Part shown: piece by piece, positions 44,378 through 54,089 of the stretch
How the letters are laid out: the number at the start of each line of letters is the position of its first letter
Position numbering within the stretch: the first letter of the stretch is position 1
Assembly (NCBI GenBank): GCA_030824575.1
Contig: JAVBXL010000016.1
Location: forward strand, 1-64,000
DNA length: 64,000 bases
Reading direction: 5' to 3'
From: a bacterium
GTDB taxonomy: Bacteria; Pseudomonadota; Alphaproteobacteria; Sphingomonadales; Sphingomonadaceae
Position numbers and translations under genes: made by a program
Notes under the pieces: generated by a model
The model's database searches: none
What the model was told of the DNA's origin: nothing
Seen by the model: only the letters and a program-made list of their open reading frames with translations

Positions 44378-45049
44378 TTAAAAATCCGGCTTCTCATAAT
44401 GGGCCGGCGGGGTGATGACCTCCATCCGTTCCGACAGCAACGGCCGGAATGACGGACGCGACTTGAAACCCGCATACCAGCGCCTGACCGGCTCATGCCC
44501 CTGCCAGTCGATCCCGCCCAGATAGTCCGCCACCGATAGATGCGCCGCCGCCGCGATGTCGGCCAGGCTCAGCGTGCCGCCCGCCATCCAGCTACGATGA
44601 TCCAGCAGATAGTCCATATAGTCCATATGGACGTTCGCCCGCTTCATCGCCTCGCGCAGGATGCGCGCGTCGGGCGGCGCGCGCTCGATCAGCCGCTTCT
44701 TCATCCGCTCGTGCAACAACGGGCCGACCACGTCGCCATAGAAATTCTGGTCGAAAAAGGCGGTCAGCCGCCGCACTTCCGCGCGGCCCGCAGCGGTGCC
44801 GGAAATCAGCGGGAATTTCTCCACCGTCTCCTCGAAATATTCGCAGATCGCCTGGCTATCGATCAGGGTCACGCCCTTGTCCGCGTCCGCCATCACCGGC
44901 GTCGTGCCGGCCGGATTCAGGTCCAGAAACTCGTCGCGCATCGCCCAGGGCGATTCCCGCACCAGGTCATAGCCAATGCCCTTCTCGCCTAGGAGAAGCC
45001 GGACCTTGCGGGAAAAGGGGCAGAGCGGGAATTGATAAAGCAGCCACAT
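44378..45049 (-). CDS. glutathione S-transferase family protein
   Basis: A 223-residue protein with an N-terminal thioredoxin-fold GST domain starting LYQFPLCPFSRKVRLLLGEK; the CPFS serine/cysteine is at the position of the catalytic residue and GTTPVMAD plus DSQAICEYFEE form the glutathione site. A helical C-domain follows (LADIAAAAHLSVADYLGGID). It may conjugate glutathione or be a structural relative. Converges on the GGDEF gene with six bases between stops and diverges from acs. Confidence 0.88.
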   Translation of the reverse strand: MWLLYQFPLCPFSRKVRLLLGEKGIGYDLVRESPWAMRDEFLDLNPAGTTPVMADADKGVTLIDSQAICEYFEETVEKFPLISGTAAGRAEVRRLTAFFDQNFYGDVVGPLLHERMKKRLIERAPPDARILREAMKRANVHMDYMDYLLDHRSWMAGGTLSLADIAAAAHLSVADYLGGIDWQGHEPVRRWYAGFKSRPSFRPLLSERMEVITPPAHYEKPDF

Positions 45050-45233
45050 AAGCGACCCCTGTTAGGCGCGGCCGCGCCGCGGGGAAAGCGACAAAATACG
45101 ACAGATGTAGCTTCGCGGCGCGGCGCTATTGTCCGAAGGGATGGGGCGATACGGCATGGTCCGGCCTTTCGATCCTGGCGGCGGCGCGATAGAAGAGACG
45201 CCAATAATGGTTTCGTGATGGAAAGGATGCCCG

Positions 45234-47177
45234 ATGTCTGACGATTTCTTCCCGGTGCCGGAGGCATGGGCCAAGGACGCGCTGATGGACCGGGCGGCGC
45301 GCGACGCCGATTATGCGCGCTCGATCGGGGACGCAGACGCCTATTGGCTGGAACGGACGCAGCGGCTGGACTGGATCACGCCCCCGACCAAAAGCAATGA
45401 AAGCAGCTTTGCCGAAGCCGATTTCGGCGTCAAATGGTTCGCCGACGGCGTGCTGAACGTCAGCGCCAACTGCATCGACCGTCATTTGGCGCAGCGAGCG
45501 GACCAGACCGCCATCCTCTGGGAACCCGATTCGCCCGATGCGGAACCACGCCATTATACCTATGCCCAACTGCATGAAGAGGTATGCCGCTTCGCCAATG
45601 TGCTGAAAGCTGCCGGCGCGAAGAAGGGCGACCGCATCACCGTCTATATGCCGATGATCCCGGAGGCCGCCTTCGCCCTGCTCGCCTGCGCCCGGATCGG
45701 CGCGGTCCACAGCGTCGTGTTCGGCGGCTTTTCGCCCGACGCGCTGGCAGGCCGCGTTCAGGATTGCGATTCGAACATCGTCATCACCGCCGACGAAGGC
45801 CGCCGCGGCGGCAAGGCGGTGCCGCTCAAGGTCAATGTGGACGCCGCGCTCGTCCATTGCCCTAGCGTGAAAAAGGTCATCGTCGTCCAGGCGACCGGCG
45901 GCGCGGTGATGATGCAGGACGGCCGCGACCTCTGGCTGCATGACGAAGCGGCCAAGACATCGCCCGACTGCCCGCCCGAACCGATGCATGCCGAAGACCC
46001 GCTGTTCATCCTCTACACCTCCGGCTCCACCGGCAAGCCCAAGGGCGTGCTGCACACGACCGGCGGCTATCTGCTTTGGGCGGCCCTCACCCACGAACTC
46101 TGTTTCGATTATCGCCCCGGCGACATTTACTGGTGCGCCGCCGACATCGGCTGGGTCACCGGCCACAGCTATATCGTCTATGGACCGCTGGCGAACGGCG
46201 CGACCACGCTGATGTATGAAGGCGTGCCTAATTACCCGACGCCTGCCCGCATCTGGGAAGTGGTCGACCGCCATCAGGTCCAGACCATCTTCACCGCGCC
46301 TACCGCGCTGCGCGCGCTGATGAAGGAGGGCGACGATTTCGTCCATTCCACCAGCCGCGCCTCGCTGCGCCTGCTGGGTACGGTCGGCGAACCGATCAAC
46401 CCGGAAGCCTGGCGCTGGTATCATAGCGTCGTCGGCGAAGGCCGCTGCCCGATCATCGATACCTGGTGGCAGACGGAAACGGGCGCCGCGATGATCGCCC
46501 CCACCCCCGGCGCGACCGATCTCAAGCCCGGCTCTGCCACCTTCCCCATGCCCGGCGTGGTGCCCCAGATCGTGGATGCGGAGGGGCATGTGCTGGATGG
46601 CGCGGCCGAAGGCAACCTCGTCATCGCGCAAAGCTGGCCCGGCCAGATGCGCACCGTCTGGGGCGATCATGATCGCTTCTTCCAGACCTATTTCACCACC
46701 TTCCCCGGCAAATACACCACCGGCGACGGCGCGCGGCGCGACGCGGACGGCTATTATTGGATCACCGGGCGCGTGGACGACGTCATCAACGTGTCGGGCC
46801 ACCGCATGGGTACAGCCGAGGTCGAAAGCGCACTGGTGCTGCACGAAAGCGTCGCCGAAGCCGCCGTCGTCGGCTTCCCCCACGACATCAAGGGCCAGGG
46901 CATCTACGCCTATGTAACGCTCAACAGCGGCGAGGAAGCGACCGACGATCTGCGCAAGACGCTGGTCAAATGGGTCCGCACCGAAATCGGCCCGATCGCC
47001 ACGCCCGACGTCGTACAGTTCGCCCCCGGCCTGCCCAAGACTCGGTCCGGCAAGATCATGCGCCGCATCCTGCGCAAGATCGCGGAGGGCGAAGTATCGG
47101 CGCAGGCGCTAGGCGACACCAGCACGCTGGCCGACCCGTCGGTGGTGGACAATCTGGTCGCCAATCGTCAGTCTTGA
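45234..47177 (+). CDS. acs: acetyl-coenzyme A synthetase
   Basis: Activates acetate to acetyl-CoA through acetyl-AMP. The 647-residue product is full length; motifs are [20 protein letters not shown] (AMP-binding P-loop), [27 protein letters not shown] and [11 protein letters not shown]. The C-terminal [11 protein letters not shown] holds the lysine that is acetylated by Pat-type enzymes and inactivates Acs. AAAGGA lies six bases before ATG 45234. The 184-bp gap upstream is a divergent promoter region shared with the GST gene and contains a GC-rich inverted repeat GCGCCGCG/CGCGGCGC. Confidence 0.96.
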   Translation: MSDDFFPVPEAWAKDALMDRAARDADYARSIGDADAYWLERTQRLDWITPPTKSNESSFAEADFGVKWFADGVLNVSANCIDRHLAQRADQTAILWEPDSPDAEPRHYTYAQLHEEVCRFANVLKAAGAKKGDRITVYMPMIPEAAFALLACARIGAVHSVVFGGFSPDALAGRVQDCDSNIVITADEGRRGGKAVPLKVNVDAALVHCPSVKKVIVVQATGGAVMMQDGRDLWLHDEAAKTSPDCPPEPMHAEDPLFILYTSGSTGKPKGVLHTTGGYLLWAALTHELCFDYRPGDIYWCAADIGWVTGHSYIVYGPLANGATTLMYEGVPNYPTPARIWEVVDRHQVQTIFTAPTALRALMKEGDDFVHSTSRASLRLLGTVGEPINPEAWRWYHSVVGEGRCPIIDTWWQTETGAAMIAPTPGATDLKPGSATFPMPGVVPQIVDAEGHVLDGAAEGNLVIAQSWPGQMRTVWGDHDRFFQTYFTTFPGKYTTGDGARRDADGYYWITGRVDDVINVSGHRMGTAEVESALVLHESVAEAAVVGFPHDIKGQGIYAYVTLNSGEEATDDLRKTLVKWVRTEIGPIATPDVVQFAPGLPKTRSGKIMRRILRKIAEGEVSAQALGDTSTLADPSVVDNLVANRQS

Positions 47178-47273
47178 GTGGGTCGCCGCACGGCATCCCG
47201 TTCAGAATGAAGCCAGGGTCATCGGACAGAATGGCCCTGGCTCCCGGCAGACATCCGCAAGAAGGAGCCGCCC

Positions 47274-47786
47274 ATGGCCCGTTACACCGTCGTCGCCCGC
47301 GCCCTGCACTGGGCGATCGCCGTCTTGATCATCCTCAACCTGGCGCTGGGCTTCGCCCATGATGCCCTGCCCAAGGATTGGGCGGTGATGTCGGTGCATA
47401 AATCAATCGGCCTCACCGTGCTGGCGCTGACTCTGGTGCGCATCGGCTGGCGGCTCACCCATCCCGCCCCGCGCCTGCCCGCCGCCCTGCCGGCCTGGGA
47501 AAAGGGCGCGGCCCATGCCACGCACTTTATTTTCTACGCGCTGATGCTGGTCCTGCCGCTGTCGGGCTGGATCATGTCGTCGGCGGGCACGCGCCCGCTC
47601 AACTGGTTCTTCCTGTTCGACATACCCAAATTCGGCGTGGGCAAGGAAGACGCCATCGTCACCCTGTCCCGCGGCGCCCATGAACTGCTGCCTTGGCTCT
47701 GGGCCGCGCTGATCGCGATCCACATCGGCGCCGCGCTGCGCCACCATCTCGTGCTGAAGGACGACGTACTGCGGCGGATGCTGTGA
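47274..47786 (+). CDS. cytochrome b561-type di-heme membrane protein
   Basis: A 170-residue four-helix membrane cytochrome of the bacterial b561/CybB family, which carries electrons between ubiquinone and oxidants such as superoxide. Candidate heme ligands are the histidines in ARALHWAIAV, MSVHKSIGL, HATHFIFYA and IAIHIGAALRHH. AAGGAG six bases before the ATG is near perfect. It stands 96 bases after acs and is likely its own unit. Confidence 0.9.
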   Translation: MARYTVVARALHWAIAVLIILNLALGFAHDALPKDWAVMSVHKSIGLTVLALTLVRIGWRLTHPAPRLPAALPAWEKGAAHATHFIFYALMLVLPLSGWIMSSAGTRPLNWFFLFDIPKFGVGKEDAIVTLSRGAHELLPWLWAALIAIHIGAALRHHLVLKDDVLRRML

Positions 47787-47852
47787 CGGGATTGGGTGGT
47801 TAGACGTCAGTCCGCTTTGCGCGAGACTCACGCGAAAGGCGACGTAAAAATC

Positions 47853-47989
47853 CCGTCACCCCAGCGACCCGAAGGGCGGCCGAAGGCCAACGCTGGGGTC
47901 TCAGGCGACGATCCAACGCGGTTGAGTAAGTGCCCAGCCGAACCGCCGCGTGCCTCCGCACGAGACCCCAGCCTTGGTTGGGGTGACGG
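47853..47989. repeat. inverted pair of CACCCCAGC/GCTGGGGTG palindromes
   Basis: The outer arms CCGTCACCCC (47853-47862) and GGGGTGACGG (47980-47989) are perfect reverse complements; inner arms TGGGGTCTC (47894-47902) and GAGACCCCA (47962-47970) pair as well. The left unit also folds on its own (ACCCCAGCG/CGCTGGGGT). It is a REPIN-like element and the main content of the 291-bp gap between the cytochrome b561 gene and the next minus-strand gene. Confidence 0.75.
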
Positions 47990-48077
47990 TAATAGGGCAT
48001 CAGCTTGCCGATTATGCAACCCATCTGCTGAGCGTCCGCCTCTGGTCTGTCTCCGAACGGCAAGTTTCGGAGATGCC

Positions 48078-48374
48078 CTACGGCTTCGTCCCGCCAATCG
48101 CACGAAATATCAGATGCCCCGCGAGACGAGTAGCTAACGCGCCAAGACAGATAATTGGCGCGATCCACATGATTTGCTGATCCCATCCCCAGCCTAGCTT
48201 TAACATCACGTCTGCCATAGTCGCTATCCACATGGCGAACGCCACGATGGCTACCAGAAGGCAAGTGCCGCTGAAATGTCCAGTGATACGGCGACTATAG
48301 CGGCCCATATCCATTCTCGCCCTACTCCAAACATCGAAGCGATCGACGATATTTCGAAAAGCTTCGTTCGTCAT
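48078..48374 (-). CDS. small two-helix membrane protein, unknown function
   Basis: A 98-residue protein with two predicted membrane helices (about 35-58 and 65-90), an N-terminal charged segment (MTNEAFRNIVDRFDVWSRA) and a short basic end. AAGGCAG lies four bases before ATG 48374. The DNA here is visibly less GC-rich than its neighbours, with more A/T at third positions, so it may have been acquired. No family recognised. Confidence 0.6.
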   Translation of the reverse strand: MTNEAFRNIVDRFDVWSRARMDMGRYSRRITGHFSGTCLLVAIVAFAMWIATMADVMLKLGWGWDQQIMWIAPIICLGALATRLAGHLIFRAIGGTKP

Positions 48375-48480
48375 AATGCTGCCTTGGGCTACCATGACAC
48401 GTTATGAGACAGGTGCTCTATGTCCGCTAGTGGGAACCGAGATTTCAAAAGCGAACATCCGCTTCCGGTCGCAATCCGCC

Positions 48481-49689
48481 CTAAACCATCTCGCCCGACA
48501 GCAACCGCGGCAGCGCACCCGATTGCCCCCGTGCTTCCGCCATGAAGCGCCCCTTGAGCGCCCCGCTACGCTGCACCGCCGCCAGCCCCGCACGCCGCAC
48601 CAGCGACGGCAACTTGCCCGGCACGTCGAACAGCCGCACCAGCCCGTCCATCGCCACGCTGGTCATCATCGAATCCAGCCCACGCCAGCGCTGATAGCGC
48701 GCCAGCAATTGCGCATCGCCCGGGTCCAGGCCCAGCCGCATCCCCTCCACCAGTACCTCGACCAGCGCGGCAACGTCGCGGAAGCCCAGGTTCACGCCCT
48801 GCCCGGCGATCGGGTGAATGGCGTGAGCGCTGTCGCCCACCAGCGCCAGCCGCGTGTCGGTGATGCGCGCAGCATGGTGAAAGCCCAGCGGATAGGAGGA
48901 ACGCGGCCCGGCCAGCGTAATTTCGCCCAGAAAGCCGCCGATCCGCTTCTGCGCTTCGGCCAGCCACACGCGCTCGCCCAGCTTCATCATCGCGGGCGCC
49001 TGATCGGTCGGCACGGTCCACACCACGGCGGACCGGGTGCCCGGCTGCATCGGCAGCAGCGCGAAGGGGCCACCGACATAGAAAATTTCGTAAGCCGTAT
49101 TGGCGTGCGGCAGCTCATGGTCGATCGCCGTGACCATGGCGGTGTGCTTATACTGCCAACGCGTGGTGTTGATCCCCGCTGCATCGCGCGTCGGGCTGTT
49201 GCGCCCCTCCGCCGCGACCAGCAATGCGCCATGGATCGTCGCCCCGCTCGCCAGCGTCAGCGTGACGCCATCGGCATTACGATCGACCTGCAACGCCCGG
49301 TCGGGCTGGAAGATCGTCAGATTGACCGCTTCGGCCGCCGCCAGCGCCAGCGCGACGCGCAGGTCGCGGTTGGGGACCATCGTGCCCATCACGCTATCGT
49401 CGGCGTCCGGCGCAAAATCGAGCGCCCCCGGCTCCAACCCGTCGCTCACCCAGATCCGGTCGATCGGACAGCCCTTGCCCGCCAGATGCTTGCCAACGCC
49501 AATGGCGTTCATCATCGCATAGCTGGTCGAGCTGATCGCCGACACCCGGCCATCGAACCCCGCGGCCGTGGTTGAAACCGGGTCAGCCGGGTCAATCACG
49601 GCACAGCGCACGCCATGGCCCGAAAGAGCGATCCCCAGGGTCAGGCCGACCAGCCCGCCCCCCAATATGACGACATCGAAGCGTTCCAT
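48481..49689 (-). CDS. UbiH/UbiF/Coq6-family FAD hydroxylase
   Basis: A 402-residue flavin monooxygenase of the ubiquinone-biosynthesis family. The N-terminal FAD Rossmann motif is VVILGGGLVGLTLGIAL, the second FAD motif RLALVGDSAHAIHPIAGQG contains the conserved GD, and the middle AAEGRNSPTRDAAGI matches the family DG-type motif. It would hydroxylate the quinone ring at one of three positions; which cannot be read from sequence. The other ring hydroxylase, coq7, is at 12,288-12,842. Confidence 0.9.
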   Translation of the reverse strand: MERFDVVILGGGLVGLTLGIALSGHGVRCAVIDPADPVSTTAAGFDGRVSAISSTSYAMMNAIGVGKHLAGKGCPIDRIWVSDGLEPGALDFAPDADDSVMGTMVPNRDLRVALALAAAEAVNLTIFQPDRALQVDRNADGVTLTLASGATIHGALLVAAEGRNSPTRDAAGINTTRWQYKHTAMVTAIDHELPHANTAYEIFYVGGPFALLPMQPGTRSAVVWTVPTDQAPAMMKLGERVWLAEAQKRIGGFLGEITLAGPRSSYPLGFHHAARITDTRLALVGDSAHAIHPIAGQGVNLGFRDVAALVEVLVEGMRLGLDPGDAQLLARYQRWRGLDSMMTSVAMDGLVRLFDVPGKLPSLVRRAGLAAVQRSGALKGRFMAEARGQSGALPRLLSGEMV

Positions 49690-49793
49690 GTGACGCTATC
49701 TAGGCGCTTGGCCAAGAATTGGGAAGCGCCGCCAGGCACCCTACGCCCGAAAGAACAGGGCCAGAAATCACAGGGGCAGTCCGCGCAAAAATA

Positions 49794-49862
49794 CCGTTCG
49801 GGCTGAGCGAAGTCGAAGTGGCTTTGCTCAGCAGACCCATTCGACAGGCTGAGGGCAAACGG
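49794..49862. repeat. sphingomonad-type intergenic repeat
   Basis: A 69-bp block beginning CCGTTCGGGCTGAGCGAAGT and ending CAAACGG, containing GAGCGAAGTCGAAG and, inverted, CTGTCGAAT. It is another copy of the family at 7,761 and 11,715, in the gap between the ubiquinone-type hydroxylase and ilvE. Confidence 0.7.
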
Positions 49863-49879
49863 AGGTTGGTCGAATCCCG

Positions 49880-50971
49880 TTAAACCGTCCGTACCCAGCC
49901 CGCCGGATCGGCCACGATCCCACGCTGGATACCCGTCAGCTCCGCCCGCAGCGTTTCGGTGACGATCCCGCCATCGCCATTGCCGATGGTAAAGTCGCCA
50001 TTGCTGCTCTTGACCGTGCCGATCGCGGTGACGACCGCCGCGGTGCCACAGGCAAAGGCCTCGCGCAGCGTGCCGCTGGCCGCATCCGCGCGCCACTGGG
50101 CGAAGCTATAGGGTTCCTCGCGCACATCATGGCCCTTGGCGCGGGCCAGGTCGATGATCGAATTGCGCGTGATGCCGGGCAGGATCGTCCCGCCCAGCGG
50201 CGGGGTGACGATCGACCCGTCGTCCATCACGAAGAAGACGTTCATGCCGCCCAGTTCCTCGACCCACTTATTCTCCGCGGCGTCGAGGAAGACGACCTGG
50301 TCGCAGCCATGGCCGATCGCTTCCTTCTGCGCGACCAGCGACGCGGCATAGTTGCCGCCGCATTTGGCCGCGCCGGTGCCGCCGCGCGCCGCGCGGGTAT
50401 AATGTTCCGACACCCACAGGGTCACGGCCTTCTTGCCGCCCTTGAAATAGGCACCGGCAGGCGACGCGATGACGCAGAAAATATATTCGTTGGACGGGCG
50501 GACGCCCAGGAACGTCTCGCTCGCGAACAGGAAGGGGCGGAGGTACAGGCTGCCCTCGCCGGTCGGAATCCAATCGGCGTCGATCTTCACCAATTGCTCG
50601 ACCGCCTCCAGAAACAGGTCTTCGGGCAGCGCCGGCATCGCCAGCCGCTCGGCCGATGCGGCGAAGCGGCGGGCATTTTCCTCCGGGCGGAACATGGCGA
50701 TGCTGCCATTCTCCAGCCGGTACGCCTTCATCCCTTCGAAGATTTCCTGCGCATAATGCAGCACTGCGCAGGCCGGATCGAGCTGGAAGGGTTCGCGCGG
50801 GCCGATCGCGTGGCTGTGCCAGCCCTGCCCTTCGGTATAGCGAATCGTCACCATATGATCGGTGAAAATCCGGCCAAAGCCCGGATCTTCCAGCAGCAGC
50901 GCGCGCGCGTCAGCCGCCACAGCCTTGGTGCTGGGGGTAACGGTGAAACGCGATGTCTGCTCGGCGGCCAT
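49880..50971 (-). CDS. ilvE: branched-chain amino acid aminotransferase
   Basis: Final step of leucine, isoleucine and valine synthesis, fold type IV PLP enzyme. The 363-residue product has the long-type BCAT layout with [14 protein letters not shown] near residue 85, [16 protein letters not shown] with the PLP lysine, [11 protein letters not shown], and [10 protein letters not shown]. The ATG at 50971 has AGGAG seven bases upstream; the frame continues to 51034 but that part is leader. 49 bases after its start the divergent aldolase region begins. Confidence 0.94.
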   Translation of the reverse strand: MAAEQTSRFTVTPSTKAVAADARALLLEDPGFGRIFTDHMVTIRYTEGQGWHSHAIGPREPFQLDPACAVLHYAQEIFEGMKAYRLENGSIAMFRPEENARRFAASAERLAMPALPEDLFLEAVEQLVKIDADWIPTGEGSLYLRPFLFASETFLGVRPSNEYIFCVIASPAGAYFKGGKKAVTLWVSEHYTRAARGGTGAAKCGGNYAASLVAQKEAIGHGCDQVVFLDAAENKWVEELGGMNVFFVMDDGSIVTPPLGGTILPGITRNSIIDLARAKGHDVREEPYSFAQWRADAASGTLREAFACGTAAVVTAIGTVKSSNGDFTIGNGDGGIVTETLRAELTGIQRGIVADPAGWVRTV

Positions 50972-51129
50972 GGTGAGTCTCCTGTTCTGGCGTGGAAGGC
51001 GCCCGCCTATGTCACAGAGCGGCGCATGAAACAATGGGTCATATATGCTGACCCATTTTGCCGAAAAAGGGCCAGCGATGCCGCGCTGGCCTCTTCCCGC
51101 CGCCGGATGCCAAGGGTATCGCTAAGGCC

Positions 51130-52149
51130 ATGCATTATTTTTCCGACAACGCCACGCCCGTCAGCCCCGCCATCATGGCCGCCATCGCCGCCGCCGACCA
51201 GGCCGATCATGGCTATGACGGCGACTCCTGGAGCGCGCGGCTGGACGACGCCTTCTCGGACCTGTTCGACACCCCAGTCAGCGCGCTGTGGATCGCCACC
51301 GGCACGGCGGCGAACAGCATCGCGCTGGCCTGCCTCTGCCCGCCCTATGGCGGCGTGATCTGCCATGAGGAAGCGCATATCGTCGTCGACGAATGTGGCG
51401 CGCCCGGCTTCTTCACCCATGGCGCCACCCTGATGCCGCTGCCCGGCGAAGGCGCAAAACTGACGCCAGACGTCGTCGCCGACCGGCTGAAAACCATCCG
51501 CCCCGATGTGCATCAGGCGCCCGCCCGCGCGATCAGCATCACCAACGCCACCGAATATGGGCTGGCCTACACGCCGGACGAGGTCGCGGCGCTAGGCGAT
51601 CTGGCCAAGGCGCATGGCCTGGGCTTCCACATGGACGGCGCACGCTTCGCCAATGCGGTCGCGCATCTGGGCTGCGCACCCGCCGACGTCACATGGCGCG
51701 CCGGGGTGGACGCGCTGTCCTTCGGCTGCGTCAAAAATGGCGGCATGATCGGCGAAGCGTTGCTCTTCTTCGGCGAAGAGGCCGCGGCGCGCGCAGCCGA
51801 AGCGCAACGCTGGCGCAAGCGGTCGGGCCATCTCTTCTCCAAGGGCCGCTATCTCGCCGCGCAGATCCTGGCGATGGTCGAAGGCGACCTGTGGCTGGCC
51901 AATGCCCGCACGGCCAATGCGGCGGCGCAAGCGCTGGCCGGTGGCGCGACCGGCCGCCTGCTCCATCCGGTGCAGGCGAACGAGCTGTTCATCCGCCTGT
52001 CCGCCGACGAAGCCGCCATATTGCGCGCGCAGGGCTTCGATTTCTACGACTGGGGCGACGGCGCGGCCCGGCTGGTCACCAACTGGTCCCAGGACGCCGC
52101 CAGCGTCGCGCCGCTGGCGCAGGCGCTGCGGGCGCTCGCCCATGGCTGA
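51130..52149 (+). CDS. low-specificity threonine aldolase-type lyase
   Basis: A 339-residue PLP enzyme of the beta-eliminating lyase family, which cleaves threonine or allo-threonine to glycine and acetaldehyde. It starts MHYFSDNATPVSPAI (family DNATP), with HEEAHIVVDECGAP, HMDGARFANAV and the PLP lysine in SFGCVKNGGMIG. ATG 51130 has AAGG five bases upstream. It overlaps the EamA transporter by eight bases, so an amino-acid exporter and a catabolic lyase may be produced together. Confidence 0.9.
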   Translation: MHYFSDNATPVSPAIMAAIAAADQADHGYDGDSWSARLDDAFSDLFDTPVSALWIATGTAANSIALACLCPPYGGVICHEEAHIVVDECGAPGFFTHGATLMPLPGEGAKLTPDVVADRLKTIRPDVHQAPARAISITNATEYGLAYTPDEVAALGDLAKAHGLGFHMDGARFANAVAHLGCAPADVTWRAGVDALSFGCVKNGGMIGEALLFFGEEAAARAAEAQRWRKRSGHLFSKGRYLAAQILAMVEGDLWLANARTANAAAQALAGGATGRLLHPVQANELFIRLSADEAAILRAQGFDFYDWGDGAARLVTNWSQDAASVAPLAQALRALAHG

Positions 52150-53038
52150 AAGCAAATCGGGCGGCGTCATAGCCCCCTTCATCCTCGTCACCCTGATCTG
52201 GAGTTCGACCTGGATCGTCATTCGCGACCAGATCGGATCGGTGCCGGCCAGCTGGTCGGTCTGCTACCGCTTCCTGCTCGCTGGGATCGCCATGGCCGCC
52301 TTCGCCAAATGGCGCGGCGTTTCGCTGCGGATCGGCCGGGCCGGCTTGCTCTACGCTGCCATCCTAGGCGTGGCGCAGTTCGTCCTGAACTTCAACTTCG
52401 TCTATCGGGCGGAACATTACCTGACCTCCGGCGTGGTCGCGGTAGTCTATGCGATGCTGCTGATCCCCAATTCGATCCTCGCCTGGCTGATCTTCCGCCA
52501 ACCGGTCAGCCGCGCCTTTATCGGCGGGTCGATCGTCGCGGTGACGGGCATCATGTTGATGCTGGCCCATGAATATCATGCCGCTACCGTCCGGCCGGAT
52601 ATGGTGCTGCTCGGCGCGGCCTTCTCGCTCGCCGGGCTGCTAAGCGCCTCTGCCGCGAACGTCATGCAGGGGATGGACATCGCCCGCCGCCTGCCGATGG
52701 TGGCCGTACTGGCCTGGGCGATGCTGATCGGCGCGGCGGTGGACGCCGCCTTCGCCTGGGCCACCGTCGGCCCGCCGCAGTTCGAGCCGCGCCTGGGCTA
52801 TATATTGGGCATAGGCTGGCTGGGGATCGCCGGATCGGTCGTGACCTTCCCGCTCTATTTCACCCTGATCCAGCGCATGGGCGCGGGCCGCGCCGCCTAT
52901 ACCAGCGTGCTGATCCCGGTCATCGCCATGCTGATCTCCACCTTCGCGGAGGGCTATCGCTGGAGCGCGCTGGCCATCCTCGGCGCGCTGCTGGCGATCG
53001 CCGGCATGGGCATCGCCCTGCGCTCGAAAACGACTTAA
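52142..53038 (+). CDS. EamA/DMT-family transporter
   Basis: A 298-residue protein with ten predicted helices in two EamA repeats (about 10-140 and 155-290), as in drug/metabolite exporters. It begins AESKSGGVIAPFILVTLIWS with WSSTWIVIRDQ, a typical EamA start. Substrates of such proteins include threonine, homoserine and cysteine in E. coli; coupling to a threonine aldolase-type gene points to an amino acid, by inference. Confidence 0.9.
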   Translation: MAESKSGGVIAPFILVTLIWSSTWIVIRDQIGSVPASWSVCYRFLLAGIAMAAFAKWRGVSLRIGRAGLLYAAILGVAQFVLNFNFVYRAEHYLTSGVVAVVYAMLLIPNSILAWLIFRQPVSRAFIGGSIVAVTGIMLMLAHEYHAATVRPDMVLLGAAFSLAGLLSASAANVMQGMDIARRLPMVAVLAWAMLIGAAVDAAFAWATVGPPQFEPRLGYILGIGWLGIAGSVVTFPLYFTLIQRMGAGRAAYTSVLIPVIAMLISTFAEGYRWSALAILGALLAIAGMGIALRSKTT

Positions 53039-53187
53039 CGCGCGCCTGGCTGATAACGCCGTTTGGCGGCATCGACCTTCGCGAGCAGGCTGGAGACCGA
53101 TTCGGACGAGGCAACGGCATGGCCGGGCGCGGACAGATGCTGCATCCGGTCGCTGAGCGCGGAAAAAGCCTTTTCGATACGGGTCAT
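53035..53187 (-). CDS. 50-residue protein of unknown function
   Basis: A 50-residue soluble protein (starts MTRIEKAFSALSDRM, ends AAKRRYQPGAR) with a mildly amphipathic helix. AAGGA lies seven bases before ATG 53187, a clean ribosome site. The stop overlaps the EamA stop on the opposite strand by three bases. No family known to me; the start signal and intact frame make me think it is real. Confidence 0.55.
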   Translation of the reverse strand: MTRIEKAFSALSDRMQHLSAPGHAVASSESVSSLLAKVDAAKRRYQPGAR

Positions 53188-53264
53188 GGGATCATCCTTG
53201 CGAAGTGATGATCCCGCTTTCGCTGCCGCTGGTTAACAAGCCGTAAACCATGCGCCAAGCTGCC

Positions 53265-54062
53265 TCACAGGCAGGCGCGCAACCCCTCCCGATAGGTCGG
53301 ATAGCGCGGCGACCAGCCCAGCAGCCGTTTCGCCCGCCCGTTCGCAACCCGGCGATTTTCGGCATAGAAACCCCGCGCCATCGGCGACAGGGCGGCCTCC
53401 TCCATGGTCTGTAGCGGCGGCCATGGCTGGCCCAGCAGGTCGCAGGCGGCCTCTATCACGTCATTCTGCGCGCAGGGCAGGTCGTCGGACAGATTATACA
53501 CGCCGGGCGGCCCTGCGTGGATAGACGCGATCACCCCGGCGACGATATCGTCCACATGCGCCCGGCTGAACAACTGCCCCGCCAGGGCGATGCGATGCGC
53601 CTTGCCCGCGCGCACCCGGTCCAGCGCCGATCGCCCCGGCCCATAGATGCCCGGCAAGCGAAAACGCCGCATGTCGGATCGCAACGCCCCCCAGTCGGCA
53701 TCGGCGGCGGCGCGCGCAGTGCGCCGGCCCTGTCCCACCGGGCTGCCCTCATCCACCCACGCCCCCGCAGCATCGCCATAAACGCCGGTGGACGACAAAT
53801 AGCCGGTCCACAGCGCCGGCGCGGCGGCGATCGCGGCGCCATAGCGGGTGAGGACGGGCTCTACGTCCCCTTCTGGCGGGACGGAAGACAGGATGTGGGT
53901 CGCGCCAGCGATGGCGGCACGGACAGCACGCTCGTCATCGAAGGCGATGCTATGCCCATCGGCGCTGCGGCGCGTGCCGGTCACCTGCCACCCCGCTTCA
54001 CACGAGCGGTTTGCGAGGCGGGAAGCGGTATAGCCCATGCCGAAAATGAGCATGTGCGGCAT
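53265..54062 (-). CDS. NAD-dependent epimerase/dehydratase-like protein
   Basis: An extended short-chain dehydrogenase-like protein of 265 residues similar to YeeZ. It has MLIFGMGYTASRLA as the dinucleotide loop, TGYLSSTGVYGDAAGAWVDE for the central Ser-Thr-Tyr region and GIYGPGRSALDRV later. The Tyr-x3-Lys motif is replaced (YGDAA), so catalysis is doubtful. GGGGG lies six bases before the ATG. It lies downstream of the suf operon on the same strand, after a 27-bp gap, and may be cotranscribed with it. Confidence 0.85.
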   Translation of the reverse strand: MPHMLIFGMGYTASRLANRSCEAGWQVTGTRRSADGHSIAFDDERAVRAAIAGATHILSSVPPEGDVEPVLTRYGAAIAAAPALWTGYLSSTGVYGDAAGAWVDEGSPVGQGRRTARAAADADWGALRSDMRRFRLPGIYGPGRSALDRVRAGKAHRIALAGQLFSRAHVDDIVAGVIASIHAGPPGVYNLSDDLPCAQNDVIEAACDLLGQPWPPLQTMEEAALSPMARGFYAENRRVANGRAKRLLGWSPRYPTYREGLRACL

Positions 54063-54089
54063 GACTTACCCCCGGTCGGATGGACGATT

